Assembly: GCF_020329485.1 (NCBI RefSeq)
Contig: NZ_JAGKJI010000026.1
Span: forward strand, 1-64,000
DNA length: 64,000 nt
Direction of reading: 5' to 3'
DNA from: Bradyrhizobium cenepequi
Lineage (GTDB): Bacteria > Pseudomonadota > Alphaproteobacteria > Rhizobiales > Xanthobacteraceae
Shown here: piece after piece, positions 1 to 7,614 of the stretch
How positions within the stretch are numbered: position 1 is the stretch's first letter
How the letters are laid out: the number at the start of each line of letters is the position of its first letter
The notes under the pieces: generated by a model
What the model saw: the letters and a program-made list of their open reading frames with translations, nothing else
The model's database searches: none
Told to the model about the DNA's origin: nothing
Program-made: the position numbers and the translations under genes

Positions 1-419
1 AGCACGTCCAGAACCCGGCGCAGTGCCGTCGCATCGACACCGTCGTCGACGATCACGCGAGACCCGCACATCAGCACGATTTCGATCCGCCCCGGCACCG
101 CAGCCGGGCATGGCGCAGGAATAACCTGCGCCGGCAATGGTGGCGCATCGCTCGCCGAAGATTCGCCGCCGATGATCGCCGGTGCAAAAACGGTCGCCTC
201 ATCGGCCTCGACGAGTCGGCCCGCTCGGGCCAGTCGGCGCCACGTGAACAATTGGCTCGCAGACAGCCCGTGCCGCCGCGCCGTCACCGACACAAGCCGC
301 TGCCCGCTATAGCTCTCCGCTACGATCCGTTGCTTCTCTGCCAATGTCCAACGGCGGCGCGCACCCGTCGAAATCACGTCGAGCCTGGAAACCTTCGAAA
401 TAGGCGTATGGTTAGTCAT
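1..419 (-). CDS. tnpA: IS66-family accessory protein TnpA (orf1), truncated by window edge
   Basis: The minus strand is open from an ATG at 419 to the window edge, giving about 139 residues with no stop. The translation begins MTNHTPISKVSRLDVISTGA and continues with RRRWTLAEKQRIVAESYSG, the helix-turn-helix start typical of IS66 orf1 (TnpA). A TARRHGLSASQLFTWRRLAR segment (helix-turn-helix 2) follows, then a Pro/Ala-rich linker and IEIVLMCGSRVIVDDGVDATALRRVLDVL-type C-terminal part, here read in pieces. IS66 TnpA is a small DNA-binding protein encoded ahead of TnpB and the TnpC transposase, which would lie beyond the left edge. The family's usual length is about 130-150 residues, so only the last few codons may be missing. 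I could not find the expected IS66 terminal inverted repeat between 420 and 770, so the right end of the element is not placed. Confidence 0.8.
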   Translation of the reverse strand, partial: MTNHTPISKVSRLDVISTGARRRWTLAEKQRIVAESYSGQRLVSVTARRHGLSASQLFTWRRLARAGRLVEADEATVFAPAIIGGESSASDAPPLPAQVIPAPCPAAVPGRIEIVLMCGSRVIVDDGVDATALRRVLDV

Positions 420-776
420 ACGCCTATGTCTTCACCGCCTCCTCACATCACGCAAGGCGGCCCCCGCCGGAGGGATACGGATGTTCTACCTACTGGTCAG
501 GATGTTCTTCTTTCCCGACTCGTTTGGACGCGATCAATAGTCGCTGCGCCGGGTGCATAACTGCAATGCGGTCCGATTTCTGCGATTTGCGCACAAGTCT
601 TTCAAGCGCTGTGCGCTTTTTCCGAATCGGTCTTCCGCGACAGCTCTGCTGTCAGATCAGTTGCAGCCATTGCGAGTTGAGCGGGCATGTCTCCCACACG
701 ATTGAAAGAACCACGCTGTTGCGTGGGCGATGATTGCTGCCGTGATCCTCATTCAAGGCATTTACGGAGAAACAAG
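420..776. other. Intergenic stretch between IS66 fragment and BA14K-like gene
   Basis: This 357-base stretch has short open frames on the plus strand but none with a convincing ribosome binding site or recognisable product. It should contain the right end of the IS66 element, but no clear terminal repeat is visible. The last 25 bases hold the leader of the next gene, with a GGAGA ribosome binding site. I see nothing else here. Confidence 0.5.
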
Positions 777-1067
777 ATGACCAGCCTCAAGACATTCGTC
801 GCCTCGGCCATGCTGCTTTCGGCTCTGGCGGCGCCGCCGGTGTTCGCGCAGGCCGCGATTCAGGAGCCCGGCCTGCAGGCATTCTATCACCCCAACTCGG
901 ACGTGCTGAACTCGGGTGCGGTGGCAAACAGGCTTGTGAATGATGCCAGCGCCTATGCGGCAATGGAGGGCGATCGTGCTTCCTCCTGCGCACAGCGGGT
1001 CAGGTCGCACAATTCCGGATCGCGCGCCGTTGCTGCAGCGGACAATCGGCAGCTTCGCTGCCAATGA
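777..1067 (+). CDS. BA14K-like small secreted protein
   Basis: A 96-residue protein. The ATG at 777 is preceded by GGAGA about eight bases upstream, and residues 1-24 form a typical signal peptide (MTSLKTFVASAMLLSALAAP, ending near VFAQA), so the product is exported. The mature part is short and ends with CAQRVRSHNSGS and a final Cys-Gln. This matches the spacing of the BA14K C-terminal motif (CAQRYRSYDP, then GRRHPC), but most aromatic and acidic positions have changed. BA14K family proteins are known from Brucella as immunoreactive, lectin-like proteins; their function in rhizobia is unclear. Either a diverged member or one that is decaying. Confidence 0.6.
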   Translation: MTSLKTFVASAMLLSALAAPPVFAQAAIQEPGLQAFYHPNSDVLNSGAVANRLVNDASAYAAMEGDRASSCAQRVRSHNSGSRAVAAADNRQLRCQ

Positions 1068-1093
1068 CGCATCGCTGAACATCGAACGACAGT

Positions 1094-1116
1094 GCGGGCC
1101 TGCTTCGGCGGCCCGC
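1094..1116. terminator. Hairpin between convergent genes
   Basis: GCGGGCC (1094-1100) pairs perfectly with GGCCCGC (1110-1116) around a nine-base loop. It sits between the stop of the BA14K-like gene and the stop of the convergent LysR gene, where a bidirectional terminator would be expected. There is no strong T-tract on either side. Confidence 0.4.
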
Positions 1117-1119
1117 GCT

Positions 1120-2079
1120 CTACGTGGTGAGAACTGGAGCGCTTCGATCGCTTGCCTGGACCCGGACCTCGCCTGGGTCCGCAGAAAGCATGGCTCGAAT
1201 TTCTCGCAGCCCCTCCAGAAGGAAATTCAGGACCACGCGCGTGCGCGGTGCAAGATGACGGCGTGAGGAGTAGACCAGACTGAGCGGAATGTTCGGCGAC
1301 GGGAAGTTGCGCAAGACACGGACGAGCTGGCCGCTGCGCAGATCATCGAACACGTCGACCAGCGAGAGATAGGCAATCCCGTATCCGCTTCTCGCCGCCA
1401 GATGCACGGCGCTGGCGTCGTTGGCGAGAAATCCTCCCGACACGCGGAATTGCCGGGGCCCTTCATTGGTCACGAACGTCCACATGTCCGAGTTTTGGCT
1501 GGTGGCGTGCACGATGCAGGTGTGCTGCGCAAGCTCGGCGGGCAGAGAAGGTTCGCCATGCTTTTCGATATAGCTCGGCGCCGCGACGGCGACGCGCGAG
1601 ATCGTGCCGGCATGACGAACGATCAGCGATGCGTCTGATATCTCGCCGGCGCGCATCGCAAGATCGAGACGATCTTCGATCATGTCACCGATCCGGTCGC
1701 TCACCACCAGCTCGACCTTCAGCTCCGGGTGACCCGCGAGCAGCTCGGGCAGACGTCGGGCAAGGAAGCGACCTGCGGTACCGGTCACGCCGACCCGGAC
1801 CAGCCCGATCGGCGAGGCGCTCTGTCGTCCCACAGCCGTCAGCATGTCCTCGACGCCGTCCAGTATCGGTCGTGCCAGGAGGACAAGCATCTGCCCGTCA
1901 TCGGTGAGGCTGATCTTTCGCGTCGTGCGATGAAACAAGCGAACGCCGAAGTGCTCTTCGAGCTGCGAAATCTGGCGGGCGACCGCAGCCTGGCTCACAT
2001 CACGCTCGCGCGCGACAGCAGAAAACGACCGGACTTCCGCTACGCGTACGAGAATGCCAAGGCTGCCGAGAAGGTCCAT
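1120..2079 (-). CDS. LysR-family transcriptional regulator
   Basis: 319 residues, the normal LysR length. Residues 1-60 hold the winged helix-turn-helix (FSAVARERDVSQAAVARQIS, then LEEHFGVRLFHRTTRKISLT), with the usual F-HRTTR signature. The rest is the periplasmic-binding-protein-like effector domain, including VRVGVTG near residue 95 and an IAYLS segment near residue 245. It belongs to the CrgA-like branch by general look. LysR genes often control a divergent neighbour, but here the divergent side is a repeat element followed by the end of a MarR gene, so its target cannot be read from context. Confidence 0.9.
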   Translation of the reverse strand: MDLLGSLGILVRVAEVRSFSAVARERDVSQAAVARQISQLEEHFGVRLFHRTTRKISLTDDGQMLVLLARPILDGVEDMLTAVGRQSASPIGLVRVGVTGTAGRFLARRLPELLAGHPELKVELVVSDRIGDMIEDRLDLAMRAGEISDASLIVRHAGTISRVAVAAPSYIEKHGEPSLPAELAQHTCIVHATSQNSDMWTFVTNEGPRQFRVSGGFLANDASAVHLAARSGYGIAYLSLVDVFDDLRSGQLVRVLRNFPSPNIPLSLVYSSRRHLAPRTRVVLNFLLEGLREIRAMLSADPGEVRVQASDRSAPVLTT

Positions 2080-2092
2080 GGCCGCTGTGCTG

Positions 2093-2220
2093 GATCATGA
2101 TCCGATCGGACGGAATCGGATCATGATCTCATCTCTCTGTTTGAGCATGACCTTCCTGCGCAAACGCTTCGCGTTTGTCGCGAGGAAAACCGGTTTCCAC
2201 TTTTCCGGATCATGCTCTAA
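2093..2220. repeat. Interspersed palindromic repeat, family A copy 1
   Basis: A 128-base element beginning GATCATGATCCGATCGGACG and ending with ACTTTTCCGGATCATGCTCTA. The same consensus occurs at 15177-15302, 54715-54793 and 58535-58635. It contains an ATCCGAT/ATCGGAT inverted arm and a CAAACGC/GCGTTTG arm. The last bases (CTA on this strand) act as the TAG stop of the adjoining MarR gene. Confidence 0.8.
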
Positions 2221-2714
2221 GGCCCCGCGACCTTCAGGCGTGCTTTCTTCAGCCTTTCCTTGAGAGAGAATAGTTTTCCGCTGAGCTCATCGAGCTCGCC
2301 GGGCGCGAACTCCGCGAAGATAAATTCGTTCAACGAATCCCGTCGCGGCGCCAATCCTTCCAGATGCGCCAGCGCCCGATGCGTCAGGGACATGTTGACG
2401 ATTCGTCCGTCTCGTCGCGACGTCCGTCTCTGTATCAGACCCTGCTTTTCAAGGATTTTTGACTGTGTTGTGACAAATGACGCTTCGACGTTCAAAATTT
2501 TCGAGACGTTGCCGACCGACAACTCATTGTCCTCGCCGGCATCGGCCAGCACCAGCATGATCTTCCATTGCGGTCCGGTGATTCCGAGCGTTTTCGCCCA
2601 GGAATGATAGAGTTCATCGAGAGATGCATGGAGCGATGCTATTTCCCTACCCAACAGTCGAATAGAGTCTCGCTTCCTCATTGCGAATACATTCGCTCCG
2701 CTCATTGGTGCCAT
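2217..2714 (-). CDS. MarR-family transcriptional regulator
   Basis: 165 residues. A MarR winged helix-turn-helix spans about residues 40-120: LGITGPQWKIMLVLADAG, then LSVGNVSKILNVEASFVTTQ and the wing LIQRRTSRRDGRIVNMSLT. The C-terminal helices needed for dimerisation follow. It is divergent from the porin gene at 2958 across 243 bases, so it may regulate that porin, which is an inference. A second possible start lies at residue 12 (MRKRDS). The last codon before the stop is followed directly by the family A repeat, which supplies the TAG. Confidence 0.85.
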   Translation of the reverse strand: MAPMSGANVFAMRKRDSIRLLGREIASLHASLDELYHSWAKTLGITGPQWKIMLVLADAGEDNELSVGNVSKILNVEASFVTTQSKILEKQGLIQRRTSRRDGRIVNMSLTHRALAHLEGLAPRRDSLNEFIFAEFAPGELDELSGKLFSLKERLKKARLKVAGP

Positions 2715-2957
2715 GTCACCGAGTGTATCTTGGCTGCAACAAGATCGATTTAGTTGGCATTGGATAAGGGTGTTATCTAGATCACGTCACATAAGTTCGT
2801 TACGGATGCTCGGGCAAGGGGCTGGTCGGCTCGGCGCGATAAATTTTCCGTCAGCTTGAGACACTTGTAATTGGGCATTCCGCGAGAGCGATGGGTCTCA
2901 GGCCGCTCGTTCCGCATCGACTGACACCAGCCCGTCAGATCAGGAGGTTGCAATAAA

Positions 2958-4541
2958 ATGACTGTCGTTAGGACATTCGTACTTGGTGGGGCGGCGAGCC
3001 TCATCACTCTGGCGGGCGCGCAAGCGGCCGACCTTCCGGTGAAGGCGAAAGCCGTCGAATACGTGAAGGTCTGCTCGCTGTACGGCGCCGGCTTCTGGTA
3101 CATCCCGGGCACCGACACCTGCATGAAGATCGGTGGCTATCTGCGCGTGGATGCGACCTTCAACGGCGGCGTCCATGGCACGCCGGCCTGGAACGGCGAC
3201 ACCGGTCAGGACAATCGGTATCGCAACTACTTCGCCGCCCGCTCCCGTATGGCGCTGACGGTCGATACCCGCACCGCCACCGAATATGGCGTGGTCCGCA
3301 CCTTCGGCCAGGCCGACTTCCAGTTTTCGACGCTCGGCAACAGCACCTACAGCCCGAACTCGATCAACAGCTCGCTGCCGGTTGCCGGCTCGAACCTGCT
3401 TGACACTCCCGGCGGCGGCTATGTCGCAGTCGAGTATGTCTTCATTCAGTTTGCCGGTTTCACGTTTGGTAAGTCTGCCTCCGCCTACGCAACGCCGTGG
3501 CAGGGTTTCCCGGGCAACATCAACTCCAACCTGCTGGGCGGCCAGAACACCGACACCGGCGTGAACAACATCCAGTACACCGCGCAGTTCGGCAACGGCA
3601 TATCGGCCAGCATCGGCTTGGACGATCCGACCGTCTGGGATCGCACCGCGGTCTACAACCTGTCGCTGCCGCTGAACACGACGTTCAATTCCGGCAACGC
3701 CTATGCGGGCGTTCACGCGCCTGACGTGGTCGGCAACATCCGCATCGACCAGGCCTGGGGTCTGTTCCAGATTTCGGCCGCGGCGCATGAAGTGAGCGGC
3801 TCCTACAACACGCTCAACGCACTCGGCGCTCCTGCCGGCGGCGTCGGTCTGCCTGGTGCGGCGCCGACCGCGGCGTCCGAGCTTTCCGGACACCCTGACA
3901 GCAAGTGGGGTGGTGCGGCGATGATCGGTGTGAATATCAAGAACATTCCGACCGGCGCTGGCGACGACATCAAGTTCGACGCGAGCTATGCCAAGGGTGC
4001 GACCAAATATGTGATCGGGACGTCCTCGTCCTCGCCGAGCTTTGCGATGTTCGGCGGCAGCAGCGCCTTCGGCGCGTATCAGAGCATCGGCTTTGGCGCG
4101 ACCACCGACGCTGTCTACCTGCCGGTGGCGGCTGGCGGCGATGGCTCGCTGCATCTGACGGAAGCCTTCGGCATCCGCGGCGCCTTCAACCACAACTGGG
4201 ATCCGTACTGGTCGACCAGCTTCTATGGGAGCTATTCGGCGGTCCGGTATGACGGTGCGGCAAAGGCGTTCATGTGCGCTAACTACACGACGCCCGGCAA
4301 GGCCGTCAGCGCGGACTTTGTCTGCAACCCCAACTTCAACGTGTCGCAGCTCGGTGCCGTGACCCGCTGGACCCCGGTCAAGAACCTGACCTTCTCGGCC
4401 GAATTCCAGTGGTTCCACCTCGACCAGGGCTTCCAGGGTACCGCCATCCTGGGCCCGTCGGCGCCCAAGCCGGCCGCCCGCTACGAGTTCAAGGATCAGG
4501 ACACGTTCCAGCTCCAGCTCCGCGCGCAGCGTAACTTCTGA
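2958..4541 (+). CDS. Outer-membrane porin (alphaproteobacterial Omp, porin_2 family)
   Basis: 527 residues. A strong AGGAGG site lies at 2942-2947. The signal peptide ends near residue 23 (ITLAGAQA|ADLPVKA), followed by the family hallmark VEYVKVCSLYGAGFWYIPGT and DTCMKIGGYLRVD. The body is rich in Gly, Asn and aromatic residues in alternating beta-strand pattern, and the protein ends in the terminal-Phe outer-membrane signal (RAQRNF). These proteins form 16-stranded trimeric channels for small hydrophilic solutes and are among the most abundant outer-membrane proteins of bradyrhizobia. Two conserved cysteines are visible near the N terminus. A strong hairpin terminator follows the gene. Confidence 0.95.
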   Translation: MTVVRTFVLGGAASLITLAGAQAADLPVKAKAVEYVKVCSLYGAGFWYIPGTDTCMKIGGYLRVDATFNGGVHGTPAWNGDTGQDNRYRNYFAARSRMALTVDTRTATEYGVVRTFGQADFQFSTLGNSTYSPNSINSSLPVAGSNLLDTPGGGYVAVEYVFIQFAGFTFGKSASAYATPWQGFPGNINSNLLGGQNTDTGVNNIQYTAQFGNGISASIGLDDPTVWDRTAVYNLSLPLNTTFNSGNAYAGVHAPDVVGNIRIDQAWGLFQISAAAHEVSGSYNTLNALGAPAGGVGLPGAAPTAASELSGHPDSKWGGAAMIGVNIKNIPTGAGDDIKFDASYAKGATKYVIGTSSSSPSFAMFGGSSAFGAYQSIGFGATTDAVYLPVAAGGDGSLHLTEAFGIRGAFNHNWDPYWSTSFYGSYSAVRYDGAAKAFMCANYTTPGKAVSADFVCNPNFNVSQLGAVTRWTPVKNLTFSAEFQWFHLDQGFQGTAILGPSAPKPAARYEFKDQDTFQLQLRAQRNF

Positions 4542-4624
4542 GGACAAGGAGCCGCGGCATGTCTGCGGCTCTCCCAACGTCAACAGAGACCTGCCGCAAA
4601 CAGATCTTCGTGTTGACCTCCAGG

Positions 4625-4657
4625 GACCTCCGGCGATGCCCCGCCGGAGGTCTTTCC
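4625..4657 (+). terminator. Rho-independent-like terminator of the porin gene
   Basis: GACCTCCGGCG (4625-4635) pairs perfectly with CGCCGGAGGTC (4642-4652) around a six-base loop, followed by TTTCC. An additional hairpin, GAGCCGC/GCGGCTC, lies at 4549-4571 just after the porin stop. Confidence 0.7.
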
Positions 4658-4666
4658 ATTTGACAT

Positions 4667-4710
4667 GACATATTGTTCACGTGACATGGTGTCCGCGCGA
4701 CATATTGTTC
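4667..4710 (+). promoter_or_regulatory. Three operator-like direct repeats at 16-base spacing upstream of MarR gene
   Basis: GACATATTGTTC occurs at 4667-4678 and again, identical, at 4699-4710. Midway, at 4683-4694, is the variant GACATGGTGTCC. Start-to-start spacing is exactly 16 bases each time. Each unit is itself close to an inverted GACA-TGTC dyad. A TTGACA hexamer sits immediately before the first unit at 4660-4665. The array is about 200 bases upstream of the MarR start, so autoregulation is likely but unproven. Confidence 0.5.
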
Positions 4711-4906
4711 TTGCGCGCGATCCCGCATTTGCTCATATTTTGTGCAGAGCCGTCCGATCGATTTTGATTTTCGCTCTGGCGTTTCCTGCAGCAGCCGATG
4801 CAGCATCGTTCGCCCCGTCGGTGCTCCGGGCCGCTTCCACAAGGGGTAGTCGGGAACGCCGTTGGTCACGCCCATTCTGTCCCGCGAGCATATTGAACCA
4901 GCAGAA

Positions 4907-5377
4907 ATGTCTTACCTTGACGGTTCCCTTGGCTATGCGCTCCATCGGGCTCAACTGGCGGTTTTTGAGGGAATCCTTCGGTGCTTCGCTGAGTCCGAGG
5001 TAACGGCTGCCGAATTCCTGGTGCTGGTGGTGGTGGCGGAGAACCCCGGTATCAACCAGGCCGATCTCGCCAAGACCCTCGAAGTGGAGCGACCGAGGAT
5101 CGTTCCGACCCTCAACAGCCTGGAAAAGCGCGGGCTGGCCAAGCGGACACAGGTCGCGGAAGATGCGCGCATCAGGCAGATCCATCTCACCAAGAGCGGC
5201 CATCAGCTCGTGAAGGTGCTGCAACGCCGCGCCCGCGACCATCAGAAGCGGATCATGGCGCGGCTCGATGAAACGGAGGCAAGGGTGATCCTCTCCTGCC
5301 TCTGGAAACTTGCCGGGCGGGATTGCCCGGCCGAAGAACGCATCCGTCGGAATGGCGCTCACGTTCGCGGCGTCTAG
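4907..5377 (+). CDS. MarR-family transcriptional regulator
   Basis: 156 residues from the ATG at 4907, which gives the normal MarR start (SYLDGSLGYALHRAQLAVFE); an in-frame TTG at 4862 would add 15 residues. The winged helix covers about residues 30-100: TAAEFLVLVVVAENPG, INQADLAKTLEVERPRIVPT, and the wing KRTQVAEDARIRQIHLT. The gene stands alone, with the porin terminator and a set of three spaced repeats upstream, and its stop is only about 50 bases from the convergent amidohydrolase gene. Ligand unknown; aromatic acids are common for such MarR proteins. Confidence 0.85.
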   Translation: MSYLDGSLGYALHRAQLAVFEGILRCFAESEVTAAEFLVLVVVAENPGINQADLAKTLEVERPRIVPTLNSLEKRGLAKRTQVAEDARIRQIHLTKSGHQLVKVLQRRARDHQKRIMARLDETEARVILSCLWKLAGRDCPAEERIRRNGAHVRGV

Positions 5378-5428
5378 TCTAAGGTCTTCGCCACGAAGAT
5401 CGGCTTCGCTGCCCGCTGACGATCACAC

Positions 5429-6514
5429 CTAGACGTTGACCAGCTTCGCCGCGGTACGGCCCAGAATGTCGGCCTTTTCCTCATCGCTCAGCGACGTGCA
5501 TGCGAAGATGTGATCGACTGGCTGCAACTGCCACGGATAGGGATAGTCGCTGCCCAGCACGAGCTGGGACGCGCCGACCTGCGCGGCCAGATGCCTGATG
5601 GCCTCCGGCGTGAACACCAGCGAATCGAAATAGATCTGCTTGAGATATTCGGTCGGGCGCTTCTTCAGCTTGATGTCGGAGTTGCAATTGGCCGGGCTGA
5701 CCAGGCAGGCATGATCCGCACGATCGGCGTAGGAGGGCAGATAGCCGCCACCATGGGCGGCGATGATCTTCAGGCCGGGGAAGCGGTCAAACGTGCCTTC
5801 GAAGATCAGGTGCGCCAGCGCAATGCTGGTCTCGGTCGGATAGGCAACGAGGTTGGAGAGCCAGCCGTTGCCGGCAAGATGCTTGTTCAATTCCGCGATC
5901 CCCTGCGGATGGATGAACAGGGGCACGCCAAGCTCTTCGGCCTTGGCCCAGACCGGGTGAAATCTGGAATCGGAAAACGGCATGCCATTGATCATGCCGC
6001 CGATGGCAGCGCCTTTCAGGCCCTGCTTCTTGACCGCCGTCTCCAATTCCTTGACGGCGAGATCGGGCGCCTGCAGCGTCAGCGATGCGAATGCCGCAAA
6101 ACGGTCCGGCTTGGAGGCACAAAGCTCGGCCAGCTTTTCGTTCTGGACCTGCACGATCTTGCCTGCGAGCTCGCGATCGCGGTTGTACCAGAACGGATTG
6201 ATCGACAGCACTTCCATGTCGACCGCTTGCCCGTCCATCGCCGCGAGCCGCTGATCCACATTGATGAAAGCTTCCTCGGCGCCGCGTACCGGCGGGACCT
6301 GGGCCTTGCTGGCATCATTGGCCAAGAGTGCGCCGGCTTCCCGGACCTGACAATGCGCGTGAACATCGATGGTCTTCACACGCTTGCCGTTGACACTGAC
6401 CGGCAGCGTCTGGCGCGCCGGCTGCTGTGCGTGTGCACTGCGCAAGAGACCGCAACTGCAGAACACGATGCTGGCGGCAGCGCCGCCCTTCAAGAAGTTC
6501 CGACGGGTGGTCAC
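5429..6514 (-). CDS. Exported amidohydrolase-2 / ACMSD-type metal-dependent hydrolase
   Basis: 361 residues from a GTG at 6514, chosen because GGGAGGA lies seven bases upstream and because the product then opens with a Tat signal, TTRRNFLKGGAAASIVFCSC, ending near AHA. The mature enzyme has the TIM-barrel amidohydrolase metal motif IDVHAHC, a further IAAHGGGYLP histidine, and the late aspartate in LVLGSDYPYPW. This family decarboxylates or hydrolyses carboxy-muconate and hydroxybenzoate-type acids, such as aminocarboxymuconate semialdehyde. Export by Tat is less usual for the family. The downstream-of-promoter neighbours (cyclase, Bug receptor, MarR-GNAT) also point to small organic acid use. 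Exact substrate unknown. Confidence 0.8.
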   Translation of the reverse strand: MTTRRNFLKGGAAASIVFCSCGLLRSAHAQQPARQTLPVSVNGKRVKTIDVHAHCQVREAGALLANDASKAQVPPVRGAEEAFINVDQRLAAMDGQAVDMEVLSINPFWYNRDRELAGKIVQVQNEKLAELCASKPDRFAAFASLTLQAPDLAVKELETAVKKQGLKGAAIGGMINGMPFSDSRFHPVWAKAEELGVPLFIHPQGIAELNKHLAGNGWLSNLVAYPTETSIALAHLIFEGTFDRFPGLKIIAAHGGGYLPSYADRADHACLVSPANCNSDIKLKKRPTEYLKQIYFDSLVFTPEAIRHLAAQVGASQLVLGSDYPYPWQLQPVDHIFACTSLSDEEKADILGRTAAKLVNV

Positions 6515-6611
6515 GAAAGTTCCTCCCAGTTTTATTATTTTATGCGCGCAAGGTAAGGTAGAACAGCCGACCTCAGCAAGGCAGGCAGTGCGCGCCGCAT
6601 ACGGCAAATTT

Positions 6612-7487
6612 TCAGAGCTGCTTCTCGAAGAACGTGTCCGGATACGGATCGTCGTTGAACCGCTCGATCTCGTTCCAGCCGCTGTTGCGATAAAGCTGCT
6701 GCGCCTCGGGCAGCGCGCTGTTCGTGTCGAGACGCAGGGCCTTGATGGACAATTCGCGGGCGATGTCCTCGGCGGCGTTCATCAGACGTCGCGCGAGTCC
6801 AAGCCCGCGCGCGGACGGCGCGACCCACAGCCGCTTGATTTCCGCGATCTCGCCGCCACCGCCCTTCAGTCCGACGCAGCCGATCGGCAGGCCGTCCGAC
6901 ATCGCGACGAGGAATGCGCCCCGCGGGCGGATCATATCCACAGCCTCCGGGTCGCGGGACAGCGACACGTCGAAGCCGTTCGCGAAGCGGCGTGAGAGCT
7001 CGGCATAATATTCGCCGAGGCAATACCTCGCGTCATCGCGTCTCGGGTCCGCTTCCTCGAGCACGATGCGGCCGCGCCCGAGCGCGGAAGCGACAAGGTC
7101 CATCGCGCGCAGAAGTTCTTCCGGGCGGGCGTGGCGGGTCAGGAAGTCCTTGGCCTGGGCATTGGAGAGCGCTTCATAGGCGCGGAATTCGGAACGGCCT
7201 GCCTTGGTCAGCCGGGCGACGCGGCGGCGTGCGTCGTCAGGATGCGGTATGGTCTCGATCAGGCCGTCGTCTTCCAGGCCGCGCAGCAGGCGGCTCATCA
7301 GGCCGGAGTCGAGCCCGAGATATTCGCGGATCGCTGCAACGTCTGACTGCCCATGCCCGATCGCGTTGAGCACGCGGGCGCTGCCGAGCGGGCGGCCGCG
7401 TCCGAGAAAGGAGGTGTCGAGCGCGCCGACCTCGGAGGTGACGGCACGGTTGAAGCGGCGGACACGAGCGATCGGGTCGAGCGTCAT
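6612..7487 (-). CDS. MarR-GNAT fusion: HTH regulator with N-acetyltransferase domain
   Basis: 291 residues with two domains. Residues 1-130 are a MarR winged helix (VAAIREYLGLDSGLMSRLLR, DDGLIETIPHPDDARRRVA). Residues about 145-290 are a GNAT acetyltransferase, with the acetyl-CoA loop in LWVAPSARGLGLARRLMNAA and a preceding AFLVAMSDGLPIGCVGL strand. Such fusions are common in rhizobia; the acetyl acceptor is unknown. A perfect 8-4-8 palindrome starts three bases upstream of the ATG, strongly suggesting autorepression. Confidence 0.88.
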   Translation of the reverse strand: MTLDPIARVRRFNRAVTSEVGALDTSFLGRGRPLGSARVLNAIGHGQSDVAAIREYLGLDSGLMSRLLRGLEDDGLIETIPHPDDARRRVARLTKAGRSEFRAYEALSNAQAKDFLTRHARPEELLRAMDLVASALGRGRIVLEEADPRRDDARYCLGEYYAELSRRFANGFDVSLSRDPEAVDMIRPRGAFLVAMSDGLPIGCVGLKGGGGEIAEIKRLWVAPSARGLGLARRLMNAAEDIARELSIKALRLDTNSALPEAQQLYRNSGWNEIERFNDDPYPDTFFEKQL

Positions 7488-7489
7488 AA

Positions 7490-7509
7490 TATCTGACTTT
7501 AGTCAGATA
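7490..7509. promoter_or_regulatory. Perfect palindromic operator at the MarR-GNAT start
   Basis: TATCTGAC-TTTA-GTCAGATA is an 8-base perfect inverted repeat with a four-base spacer. It lies between position 7490 and 7509, ending three bases before the start codon of the leftward MarR-GNAT gene, so bound protein would block transcription or initiation. Length and symmetry fit a MarR dimer site. Confidence 0.65.
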
Positions 7510-7614
7510 AATTATCGTGTCAATCGAGGATGACGCTCTGGCGCTGCTTCATGCTGGTCCTCACGTCAGGCGCGGTCACACTGGCTTTATGCCGGCCTTT
7601 GCAATGACGTCACG

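Noticed and set aside
2940..4583. 547-codon open frame antisense to the porin
   Set aside because: High-GC sequence leaves long antisense frames open. The product is a low-information Arg/Gly/Val mix with no start context, while the sense strand is a textbook porin.
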